Source: Massilioclostridium coli
GTDB lineage: Bacteria > Bacillota > Clostridia > Oscillospirales > Ruminococcaceae
Length of the DNA: 64,000 bases
NCBI RefSeq assembly: GCF_900095865.1
Contig: NZ_FMIZ01000007.1
Location: 1,114,530 to 1,178,529 of the forward strand
Direction: 5' to 3'
In this document: piece by piece, positions 18,227 to 26,430 of the stretch
Layout: every line of letters begins with the position of its first letter
Position numbering within the stretch: the stretch's first letter is position 1
Translations under genes and position numbers: made by a program
The notes under the pieces: model-generated
Seen by the model: the letters and a program-made list of their open reading frames with translations, nothing else
Told to the model about the DNA's origin: nothing
Databases searched by the model: none

Positions 18227-20251
18227 CTAGCCTGCCTGGTCGGAAATGGTAAAGACGCTATTTAATCGGTTTTTTGGGTCAAATAGGTAATTATACTGCA
18301 TCATATCATAAGAATCAATCAGGGAAGCATATACAGGGTCGTTTTTATAATCCTCAAGCCGATAATAGTTATTTTGATTATCCACATAGCCAATGGCGGT
18401 GAACACCGGCAACTGTTCCTGAATTCCATCCAGGAACTGATTATATTCGGTCTTTTCCAACCCAGCAACATCCAACAACAGATTGGAAAGATAGTTGGCA
18501 CTCATATGTTCCACCGTTTGTTCTGGGATATCATAATTTGCCCAGATGTAAAATGGAGTGATAAAACTCCGCATTTGTTCTTCAAAGGTACGCTGATCAA
18601 ACGGGCCAACTAGAAAATCGTAAAACTCATCTTCCAAAGTAGGCTGATGGTCACCGAACATTAAAATAATAGTGGGTTCCTCCTGCTGGCTAAAATAGTT
18701 CACCAGATATTCAAACGCTTTGTCGGATTCCTGTATCAAAGTCAAGTACTGCTCCGTTTTTGGGAACTCCTGTCCCTCAGGCTTATTGAGGATTTCCACT
18801 GTGTTCTGGAATCCATTGGAGTAATCCAGATATCCCCCATGGTTCTGCATGGTAACGTTAAACAGGAACAGCCTTTCGTCTGGGTCCTTCTGTTCATACA
18901 GGTCGATTACTTTATCATAAGAAGATTTGTCGCTAATGTATTCTCGTATGTACTCTGGATTTTCAAAATCCTCCATGCTAACAAAATCCTGGAAGCCCAG
19001 CAATGGATATACCCTGTCACGGTTCCAACCCGCCGCATAATAAGGATGCACCGCCAAGCTGGTATATCCCTGGTCGTTTAAGGTACTTACCAGAGAATAG
19101 GTATCGTCTGTAATATACTGCTGGTATGGCCGACAGCCACTGGGCAAAAACGCCATGCTGTTCCCGGTTAAAAACTCAAACTCGGAGTTACAGGTTCCAC
19201 TGCCATGGATGGACATATATAAATTTCCTTTGATGGTATTCTCGGTGAGATTTGTCAGAAAAGGCATGAGCTCCTGGTTGGTCTGGAAATCCCCCACCTG
19301 ACGGAAATCCGCTAGGGATTCATTCATAATTGCGATGATATTTGGCTTTTGTTCCATAGAAGTTTCGGACACTTGATAAAAATCCCTGGTATCAATCTGA
19401 TTGGAAATCGCCTCTACCTGCTGTACTGAATAATCTTCTGGGGAATCCACCATCAAAAACTGGGTGTTCATCGCCAAGGAAAGCACGATGCCATGGTCAT
19501 GGGTGGACTGTGCCTGGCGCCAGGTATAGACACTAAGTCCCAGCTTTGGCAGAGTAGATTCCTGGTAAAAGACGGTGACAAATACAATACTGGCGGAAAC
19601 AATTGCCACTTTGCCAATGATGTTAGCTTTCAAGCTACGGTTCACATAGGTCAGCTTGGAAGCCACCATATTCCATAGCAACATCAGGCAAGTAGCAAGC
19701 AATACATTCCAGGTCATAACAAAAGTGTAGTTAGAAGCAACACTCAGTGCAGTTCCAACCGACATAAAATCCCATGGTAGGATTGGTTCCCCTCGGAAGA
19801 GGGTGACCGCATAATTAACAATTGCAAACAGCCAAAACAGAGTATTAGAAATCCAAATTGTCACCCTTATCCGGTTAGTCAGGGCATAAATGACTCCATA
19901 TACCAGGTAATACCACAGCAAATTCATGACAAAATTCGCTAAGTTAAAATCAAAAAAGATATTAACATTGTTGTTGACATATTCAACGATTCCAAACGTT
20001 ATGATTGGGGAACAGCAAAGCAGCAGGATGCTTACTCTTTTTTCCCATTTTTCCTCTTGAAACCGGATGCGGAAGGCTGTTACAGCGCCAAACAAACCAG
20101 CAACTACCACTGTAAGCAAAAACCATCCAATCTGAAATTGCTTGCTATCTTGGTCGATAAAAGCGGGGATATTGCACACAATCAAAACCAACAACACCGC
20201 TGTTAAAATTGCCGAGATAGTAATCCGTTTTCGATTGGTTGTAAACTCCAT
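18227..20251 (-). CDS. LtaS-like phosphoglycerol transferase (sulfatase superfamily)
   Basis: A 674-aa membrane enzyme. About six transmembrane helices occupy residues 10-230, followed by an extracellular sulfatase-fold domain. Catalytic signatures are visible: IAIMNESL (metal-binding Glu), GSGTCNSEFEF (nucleophile Thr) and FGDHQP (Asp/His). LtaS-type enzymes move glycerol phosphate from phosphatidylglycerol onto lipoteichoic or related polymers; whether this one makes LTA or decorates a glycan cannot be told. A protospacer identical to the newest CRISPR spacer lies at 20045-20079. Pho-box-like repeats lie 210-280 bp upstream. Confidence 0.88.
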   Translation of the reverse strand: MEFTTNRKRITISAILTAVLLVLIVCNIPAFIDQDSKQFQIGWFLLTVVVAGLFGAVTAFRIRFQEEKWEKRVSILLLCCSPIITFGIVEYVNNNVNIFFDFNLANFVMNLLWYYLVYGVIYALTNRIRVTIWISNTLFWLFAIVNYAVTLFRGEPILPWDFMSVGTALSVASNYTFVMTWNVLLATCLMLLWNMVASKLTYVNRSLKANIIGKVAIVSASIVFVTVFYQESTLPKLGLSVYTWRQAQSTHDHGIVLSLAMNTQFLMVDSPEDYSVQQVEAISNQIDTRDFYQVSETSMEQKPNIIAIMNESLADFRQVGDFQTNQELMPFLTNLTENTIKGNLYMSIHGSGTCNSEFEFLTGNSMAFLPSGCRPYQQYITDDTYSLVSTLNDQGYTSLAVHPYYAAGWNRDRVYPLLGFQDFVSMEDFENPEYIREYISDKSSYDKVIDLYEQKDPDERLFLFNVTMQNHGGYLDYSNGFQNTVEILNKPEGQEFPKTEQYLTLIQESDKAFEYLVNYFSQQEEPTIILMFGDHQPTLEDEFYDFLVGPFDQRTFEEQMRSFITPFYIWANYDIPEQTVEHMSANYLSNLLLDVAGLEKTEYNQFLDGIQEQLPVFTAIGYVDNQNNYYRLEDYKNDPVYASLIDSYDMMQYNYLFDPKNRLNSVFTISDQAG
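20045..20079 (+). other. Self-protospacer of CRISPR spacer 1 (LtaS-like gene)
   Basis: All 35 nt match the crRNA-sense sequence of the leader-adjacent spacer (30014-30048). The flanking 20042-20044 is TTC, the type I-C PAM, on the correct side. Confidence 0.95.
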
Positions 20252-20409
20252 ATTGTTTTTTTACCTCCATTTTATATGTGATTGTATTTTATCGTACACT
20301 GAAAATCATACCTTTTCGTTCGACAAAAACAGGTACAGATTCAGCCCATTTTTGGGTTTTTTGGTTGGGAAATAGCAGATACTATACCCATTTTAAGTGT
20401 GATGGAAAA

Positions 20410-20418
20410 AGTATACCA
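20410..20418 (-). promoter_or_regulatory. Extended -10 promoter element of the LtaS-like gene
   Basis: On the minus strand TGGTATACT is an extended -10 (TGn plus TATACT). It would give a leader of about 150 nt before the ATG at 20251. Confidence 0.45.
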
Positions 20419-20496
20419 TACGAAACGAAAAAAAGAAAGCAATTTTCCTATTAATTGGGATTTATGTCAAATTTTCGTCGAATATCAATAAAATCT

Positions 20497-20531
20497 ATGT
20501 AAAATCTTCGGGTTAAACTTTGTGTAAAATG
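20497..20531. promoter_or_regulatory. Pho-box-like repeats upstream of the LtaS-like gene
   Basis: ATGTAAAATCT (20497), GGTTAAACTTT (20511) and GTGTAAAATGC (20522) resemble the 11-bp repeats in front of the phosphate transporter at 48.5 kb. On the minus strand they read as TTTACA-type half sites. They may bind a PhoP-type regulator. Confidence 0.4.
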
Positions 20532-20586
20532 CTATATTCATTGTTTTGCAATACCACTTACTTCCTCATAATAGAACAATATGAAA

Positions 20587-20635
20587 AAAATACGGCTAAT
20601 ATGAGCCTGTACCAAAACCCATAACAGCCGTATTT
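20587..20635. terminator. Hairpin with long loop after the pcrA-like gene
   Basis: AAAATACGGCT (20587-20597) and AGCCGTATTTT (20625-20635) form a perfect 11-bp stem around 27 nt. A smaller hairpin (AGGCTGTT 20724-20731, AACAGCCT 20747-20754) lies nearer the helicase stop. Together they probably end pcrA transcription; the rest of 20252-20823 holds only promoter and Pho-like sequence. Confidence 0.55.
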
Positions 20636-20823
20636 TATTGTGTGGCTTCTATAATATCCGACACTTTATTAGCATAAATAAAAACCATCTAAAATAATTT
20701 TATTACAAGACACCACGATTATAAGGCTGTTATGGAATGATACCAAAACAGCCTAATGTATAGAAATAGATAACCCCCTGGTATAGGAAAATAAACAGCT
20801 ACAACAATGGGATATCATAGACT

Positions 20824-23175
20824 TTATAATTTCGTCAGCTTGGCGAAATTCGCCATAATCTTTTTTTTGCCTTTTGTTTGGAAATTGACTTCCAACAGGG
20901 TATCATTCCCCATCGGCTGCATGGATTCTACAATGCCTTCCCCAAACACGGCATGTTTCACCCGGTCTCCTACAACGAAATTTACCACTGCTTGTTTTGG
21001 CTTTTGAGTGGTACCCACATTGCCCAGGTTAATATGAATGGGACGGGTGGACCGGCGGAATGCCTCAGATGTATGGGTAACTGTTTTATCCTCTGTTGAT
21101 TTATACTGTTCTGGAATTTCTCCAAGAAAACGGGATGGTCTAGCGTAACGGGTATTCCCGAACAGCATTCTCTGAGAGGCGTTAGTGATGTACAGCCGCT
21201 TTTTGGCACGAGTAATCGCCACATATGCCAGACGGCGTTCCTCCTCCAGTTCCTCTGGATCGGACATGGACTGAATGCCTGGGAAAATCCCCTCTTCCAT
21301 CCCCACGATAAACACCACAGGGAACTCCAGCCCTTTGGCGGAGTGCATTGTCATCATAGTAACCTTGTCCTCCTCACTGTTGTACTGGTCAAGGTCGGTA
21401 TACAATGCCACTTCTTCTAGGAAGCCGGAGAGGGTTGCTTCCTCCTCCTGTTCGTCGGTGAATTTAATCAGGTTGGATTTTAATTCCTCAATATTTTCCA
21501 GCCTAGTTTCACCCTCTTTGCCCTGACGTTTGAGTTCATCTCTGTAACCGGTCAGTTCCATTACCTGATTCAGCAATTCCTGGAGAGGCAGTTCCATTGC
21601 CTGTTCCTGCAAGTCCAAAATCATTCCGGCAAACTGTTTTAACGGAGTGGATTTTTTGGAAAGAGCCGCATAGGTATCCGCCTCTTTCAAGACATCAAAC
21701 ATGGAAATCCCCATACCGTCCGCAATCTCCTGCACCTTAGCAACCGTGCTGGCTCCTATGCCCCGCTTTGGCTCGTTGATAATTCGCTTTAGGCGGAGGT
21801 TATCACTGGTTTGGTTAATCACACTTAAATACGCCAGGATATCCTTAATTTCTTTGCGGTCGTAGAATTTCATTCCTCCGACAATCCGGTAAGGGATACC
21901 TGAACGCACAAAATAATGCTCCAATGCGGAGGACTGGGCGTTCATCCGGTATAAAATCACATGATCATGGTACGCCATACCGTCAATCACGTTTTTGGAA
22001 ATGGTATCCGCCACAAACTCCGCTTCCGCATTCTCGTTGAGCAGCCGCAGAACGTTGATTTTTTCCCCGTCCCCCTGGTCTGTCCAAAGATTTTTTCCTT
22101 TCCTTCCCAGGTTATTGGAAATTACCGCATTGGCAGCGCTTAAAATATTTTGGGTGGAGCGGTAGTTCTGCTCCAGCCGGATAACAACTGCGTTTTGGAA
22201 CTGGTTCTCAAAGCTCAAAATATTTTCAATGGTAGCTCCACGGAATTTATAAATACTCTGATCGTCATCCCCTACTACGCAGAGATTCTGGTGTCCTTGG
22301 CTCAACAGACTGACCAAGCGATATTGGGCATGGTTGGTATCCTGGTACTCGTCCACTAATATGTAACGGAAACGGTTCTGGTAGTATTCCAATATATCCG
22401 GATTTTCTTCCAACAACACTACCGTTAAACGGATAATATCGTCAAAATCCAGGGCATTGGAGGATTTTAAGCTGTTCTGATAGAAACGGTAAAGTTTGGC
22501 GATCTCTTTTTTCCGGAAATCCCCATAATTTTGAGCTTCGTATAGCTCTGGAGTCAGCATCTGATCTTTGGCACGGCTGATTTCCCCCAATATTGCTTTT
22601 GGCGGATAAATCTTATCATTCAGACCCATCTGACTCAGGCCATCTTTGATAACCCGAATGCTATCGTCCGTATCATAAATGGTAAAGTTTTTCTGGTAGC
22701 CCAGACGCTCAATGTCACGGCGCAGGATTCGCATACATTGGGAGTGGAAGGTTCCCGCATGGATGTCCAGGGCGACATCTCCTAGCATGGCTTCCAAACG
22801 CTCTTTTAATTCCCCTGCCGCCTTATTGGTAAAGGTAATCGCCAGGATGTTCCATGGACGTGGACAATCCACCGCAATCAACTGGCGCACCTGTTCTTCA
22901 TCTACTGATTCACCATCCACTGCCCTCTGCAACAGATCAATATCCTGCTGGCTCAGATCAAACGGAATTTTTTCTGAAGCATAAGCATCTCCGAATGCCA
23001 CCATATAAGCAATGCGGTTGACAATAACAGTGGTTTTTCCGCTGCCTGCTCCTGCCAGGATTAACAAAGGATTTTTTACCGTAAAAATAGCCTGGCGCTG
23101 CATCTCGTTCATATGGGAATATTTTTGTTCCAAATAAGCTCGTTTTAATGGAATAAATTGTTGTTCTAATGTCAT
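20824..23175 (-). CDS. pcrA: UvrD/PcrA-type ATP-dependent DNA helicase
   Basis: A 783-aa superfamily 1A helicase. The ATG at 23175 is chosen because GGAGGAG precedes it; the frame extends further upstream without a site. Seen in order: Q-motif (NEMQRQAIFTV), Walker A (LAGAGSGKTT), motif Ia (ITFTNKAAGELKER), Walker B (ILVDEYQDTN), QSIYKFRGA, motif IV-VI (LEQNYRS, MTMHSAKGLEFPVVF, RRLAYVAITRAKKRLY). The C-terminal 80 residues match the PcrA tail that contacts RNA polymerase in relatives. It acts in repair, replication-fork restart and removal of stalled complexes. Confidence 0.93.
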   Translation of the reverse strand: MTLEQQFIPLKRAYLEQKYSHMNEMQRQAIFTVKNPLLILAGAGSGKTTVIVNRIAYMVAFGDAYASEKIPFDLSQQDIDLLQRAVDGESVDEEQVRQLIAVDCPRPWNILAITFTNKAAGELKERLEAMLGDVALDIHAGTFHSQCMRILRRDIERLGYQKNFTIYDTDDSIRVIKDGLSQMGLNDKIYPPKAILGEISRAKDQMLTPELYEAQNYGDFRKKEIAKLYRFYQNSLKSSNALDFDDIIRLTVVLLEENPDILEYYQNRFRYILVDEYQDTNHAQYRLVSLLSQGHQNLCVVGDDDQSIYKFRGATIENILSFENQFQNAVVIRLEQNYRSTQNILSAANAVISNNLGRKGKNLWTDQGDGEKINVLRLLNENAEAEFVADTISKNVIDGMAYHDHVILYRMNAQSSALEHYFVRSGIPYRIVGGMKFYDRKEIKDILAYLSVINQTSDNLRLKRIINEPKRGIGASTVAKVQEIADGMGISMFDVLKEADTYAALSKKSTPLKQFAGMILDLQEQAMELPLQELLNQVMELTGYRDELKRQGKEGETRLENIEELKSNLIKFTDEQEEEATLSGFLEEVALYTDLDQYNSEEDKVTMMTMHSAKGLEFPVVFIVGMEEGIFPGIQSMSDPEELEEERRLAYVAITRAKKRLYITNASQRMLFGNTRYARPSRFLGEIPEQYKSTEDKTVTHTSEAFRRSTRPIHINLGNVGTTQKPKQAVVNFVVGDRVKHAVFGEGIVESMQPMGNDTLLEVNFQTKGKKKIMANFAKLTKL

Positions 23176-23532
23176 AAACTCCTCCAGGGAACAGCCCTTT
23201 TTTCTTATTACCAATGGATTATCTGTTTGATGATTGTAGTACCGCATTGTTCGTACAGGTAAGCGGTAAAAAGATGAAAATAACGTATTTTTGTGATAGG
23301 GAAAGTATGCCACAGTAAAATAAAGTTACTGATAAATCAATATTTGTTGGTGTGATATGTATATAAAAAATCCTACCTATTCTATAATTGTCAGGTTGTA
23401 TTTGAAACTAGATATTATATTGCATCCTCATGTGCATCAGTAAAATACTACTTATAAATATAGAGTGCTTGGTTGGTATTTCAAAGAAAACCCTAGTCTA
23501 TTTTTTACTTATCGAAAAATCCCCAATCACTC

Positions 23533-23631
23533 CTATTTAATATATGCCAAAGTGTCTATACTTGTCCACTGAGCCACATTGTTCATCCCGTTTTGCCAAG
23601 CCATCCGGCTGATGTTGTTTGTCTCTACCAT
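23533..23631 (-). CDS. Possible 32-aa small ORF
   Basis: An ATG-TAG frame inside a 600-bp AT-rich gap encodes a peptide with two Trp residues (ending AQWTSIDTLAYIK). It has no ribosome site and may be a fragment. The remainder of 23314-23808 shows nothing further. Confidence 0.2.
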   Translation of the reverse strand: MVETNNISRMAWQNGMNNVAQWTSIDTLAYIK

Positions 23632-23808
23632 TTTATTTATTATAACAAAATTCGCAATTTGGTTCAACCAAAAAACAGAAAATAAAAGTGGAGTTTTTTA
23701 ATTATTTAAAAACAATAACTGCAAGAAAATCAGATACTGCTAAACCCCAATGACGATTCCAGTAAAATATGCTACAATGACAGTATCACTACAAAAAGAG
23801 GAGATGAA

Positions 23809-24345
23809 ATGATTTATTTTACTGCTGATTTGCACTTTTACCACGATAAAATCATTACCCACGTGAACCGTTCGTTTCATGACGCCCAGCAGATGAACCA
23901 GGCACTAATCCTTAACTGGAACCAACGGGTTTCCCCTGAGGACGAGGTATATATTTTGGGGGATGTGACCATGAAGGGTTCCGTATTGGCGATGGAAGCC
24001 CTATCCCAATTAAAAGGAAGAAAATATTTAATTCGTGGCAACCACGACGGGTTTGTGGACAGGCCTAGTTTTGACCAGTCCCTGTTTAGTTGGGTGAAAG
24101 ACTATGCGGAACTGGTGTACTGTAACACCAGGTTTGTGCTGTTCCACTACCCTATGTTGGAGTGGAACGGTTATTTTGACCAAAGCATCCACCTGCATGG
24201 GCACCAACACAACTATGTAGATTATAATTACCACAACCTACAGCAGGGAATCCGCCGGTATGATGTCGGTGTGGATGCCAATAGGATGTCCCCTGTCAGC
24301 GTAGAGGAAATCCTCTCGTTTTTTTCAAAGGATTCGATCATTTAA
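23809..24345 (+). CDS. Calcineurin-like metallophosphoesterase
   Basis: A 178-aa protein with GAGGAG just before the ATG. Metal-binding motifs are in order: TADLHFYH (residues 5-12), LGDV (about 50-53), RGNHDG (about 76-81), FHYP and HGHQH. The length and motif order fit the small stand-alone YfcE/phage-type phosphoesterases of Clostridia. The substrate is unknown. A hairpin with arms at 24363-24375 and 24394-24405 follows the stop and may terminate it. Confidence 0.85.
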   Translation: MIYFTADLHFYHDKIITHVNRSFHDAQQMNQALILNWNQRVSPEDEVYILGDVTMKGSVLAMEALSQLKGRKYLIRGNHDGFVDRPSFDQSLFSWVKDYAELVYCNTRFVLFHYPMLEWNGYFDQSIHLHGHQHNYVDYNYHNLQQGIRRYDVGVDANRMSPVSVEEILSFFSKDSII

Positions 24346-24520
24346 TAGTACCAAAATCCCCCCATTCTTTGGATTACCTCAAATTGTGTATCAAATCCAA
24401 GAATGAGAGGATTTTATGCCTCATTTTTATGTAGTTTCCTTTTTAATCTTAAAGAGAAACCGCAAGAATGGGGCAAGGAGTTTTGGGCTTTTTACTACAA
24501 CTACTTTCATAAAAAATTCC

Positions 24521-24676
24521 TCACTTTCTAACACACAGGATAACGCCGGAAATAATTAGGGCAAACGCCGCCAATACCAACAGGCTCCGTAACGGGGTAA
24601 TCGTCAAAAATAATAGAAGAATTCCCAGGCCAATGATAATTGTGCAGGAACAATCCCTCCGCTTCCTTCTCCTCAT
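24521..24676 (-). CDS. Small two-helix membrane protein
   Basis: 51 residues from the ATG at 24676 (MRRRKRRDCSCT), or 66 from an in-frame ATG at 24721. The shorter start is preferred because a TATGAT-like -10 overlaps the upstream ATG. A basic N-terminus is followed by two hydrophobic helices. The function is unknown; it is divergent from the SpoIVFA-like gene. Confidence 0.45.
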   Translation of the reverse strand: MRRRKRRDCSCTIIIGLGILLLFLTITPLRSLLVLAAFALIISGVILCVRK

Positions 24677-24793
24677 TTTGGATTCACCGCCGTTTCCCTC
24701 TGTTTGTATTATCATACGCAAAAACCAATTTTTGTGTGACAGCTTCTATTCCAACGGTGAGGTACATATAATCGGGTATGGAGGTGATATTTG

Positions 24794-25702
24794 ATGGAAC
24801 AACCATGGAACCAAACTTTGCTGGAAGAATCCCCTCTCCCGCCGGAAGCTGAGGATGACTTGAACAATCTACTGCCTTGGGAACCGCCCCAGGAATCCAA
24901 AAAGGAAAAATCTGGGTTTGGGGTATTTTCCATGCAGTTGGCCATTTGTATTTTAGCGGCCATCATCATATTATTTTGCAAACTGTTTTTTGCGGATGGA
25001 TACCAGGCAATTGTTGCCGAGTATCAATCCGCTTTCCAGGCGGACATCCACTGGAGTGAAACCATGGGGCAGGTACAACAGACATTCGGTTCAATTATGG
25101 ACAAGATGAAGCCCATCCAACGAGAGAAAGAGGCTTCCTCCCAAGATTCCACCAGTTCGGAGGGAGCTTCTTCTGGAGAAGAAAGCTCACAGCCAGCAGA
25201 ATCTTCCCAGGAAGCGGCTGGAGGGGAACAAACACCAGTTTCGGAAACCGCCGTTTCCACCCCGACAGACGCTACCCTACAAACCGTGACTTATCCTAAG
25301 CAGCTCACTCCCCCTGTGGAAGGCAAACTCACTTCCGGCTATGGATTCCGGGCATATCCCCTAAATGGGGAGGCGGATTTTCACAAAGGGATTGACATCG
25401 CAGCGGACGAAGGGACAAAAATCAAAGCAGCTATTGGGGGAACGGTGGAAACTGCCAGCTATTCGGATAGTTATGGAAACTACCTTACCATACAGAACGA
25501 CCATGGTTTTACCACCTGGTACGCCCACTGCAAAAAACTGCTGGTATCCGAAGGTGACAAAGTAAAGCAAGGCAAAAAGATTGCACTAGTTGGCTCCACT
25601 GGTGATTCTACAGGGGCTCACCTGCATTTTGCCATGCAAAAAGACGGGATTTGGGTGAATCCATTGGATAGTTTTTCTGAAAATACTTATGCTGCGGTTT
25701 AA
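24794..25702 (+). CDS. SpoIVFA-like membrane M23 (LytM) protein
   Basis: A 302-aa protein; GGAGGTGAT lies 6 nt before the ATG at 24794. There is an acidic N-terminal tail, one membrane helix (MQLAICILAAIIILFCKLFF, about residues 47-66), a Ser/Glu-rich linker and a C-terminal M23 domain. Metal ligands are intact: HKGID, then AHC and AHLHF. Its 3' end overlaps the next gene, an M50 protease, by 14 nt. This is the layout of spoIVFA-spoIVFB, where the LytM protein anchors and restrains the protease that activates pro-sigma-K in the mother cell. Assignment rests on order plus domains; a plain M23 endopeptidase is the alternative. Confidence 0.72.
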   Translation: MEQPWNQTLLEESPLPPEAEDDLNNLLPWEPPQESKKEKSGFGVFSMQLAICILAAIIILFCKLFFADGYQAIVAEYQSAFQADIHWSETMGQVQQTFGSIMDKMKPIQREKEASSQDSTSSEGASSGEESSQPAESSQEAAGGEQTPVSETAVSTPTDATLQTVTYPKQLTPPVEGKLTSGYGFRAYPLNGEADFHKGIDIAADEGTKIKAAIGGTVETASYSDSYGNYLTIQNDHGFTTWYAHCKKLLVSEGDKVKQGKKIALVGSTGDSTGAHLHFAMQKDGIWVNPLDSFSENTYAAV

Positions 25703-26276
25703 GCTGTTTGGAATTGAGATACGGCTGAACTTTTTGTTTTTTGCTGTGCTTACTGTGATTTTGTTGACTGACCAGACTGGGATACCTGTATGGGCACTGA
25801 TTGCTTCCTGCATCCATGAATGCGGCCATATGGTGGCGTTTTTCTGTTTTCACCAGACTCCCCGTTTGATCTCGTTTGAATTAGGCGGAATCCGCATGCA
25901 AGGCCAGAGAATGGAACAGCTAAAAACTTGGCAGGAAGCAGTGATTCTTCTGGCGGGCAGCGGGGTAAATTTTCTGGCGTTCTTCCTCCATCTGGCAGTG
26001 CAACAAAATCTGTTTGCCAGCATCCATCTACTAATTGGCTGTTTTAACCTTCTCCCGGTAAAGTCCCTAGATGGAGGGAAATTATTGGAATTGCTGTTCC
26101 AATGTATCTTCCCGTTCCACCTTGCCTATCGGTCCGTTCAGATATGCTCCTGGGGATTCTGCCTATTGTTGCTTATTTTTGGAGGATATTTAGCGTATTA
26201 TTTGAATTTCACCCTGTTGGCATTTGGAATTTATCTGTTGATTTCTTTGCTGGCAGAACATAGAAAACGGGCATAA
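25689..26276 (+). CDS. SpoIVFB-like M50 intramembrane metalloprotease
   Basis: A 195-aa polytopic protein with about five helices. The zinc motif HECGH lies in an early helix (IHECGHMVAFF, residues 38-48) and the second motif LLPVKSLDGGK carries the third ligand, the site-2 protease arrangement. It overlaps the SpoIVFA-like gene, so translation is probably coupled. By analogy it would cleave pro-sigma-K during sporulation; the substrate gene is not in the window. Confidence 0.78.
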   Translation: MLRFKLFGIEIRLNFLFFAVLTVILLTDQTGIPVWALIASCIHECGHMVAFFCFHQTPRLISFELGGIRMQGQRMEQLKTWQEAVILLAGSGVNFLAFFLHLAVQQNLFASIHLLIGCFNLLPVKSLDGGKLLELLFQCIFPFHLAYRSVQICSWGFCLLLLIFGGYLAYYLNFTLLAFGIYLLISLLAEHRKRA

Positions 26277-26312
26277 AAAACACGGTTTCCAACAAATGGA
26301 TACCGTGTTTTT
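26276..26312 (+). terminator. Terminator of the spoIVFA/spoIVFB-like pair
   Basis: An AAAACACGGT arm pairs with ACCGTGTTTTT around an imperfect inner stem, starting at the stop codon and followed by T residues. Confidence 0.8.
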
Positions 26313-26430
26313 ACTTTTAGAATGCATATGATAAAACTTCAACCCGATTGCCAGCTCATCCTTTCGATCCACATTGCCTATATGTCAACAATAAAATAAC
26401 AGACCTTCACAAGATGAAAATCGAGGAACA

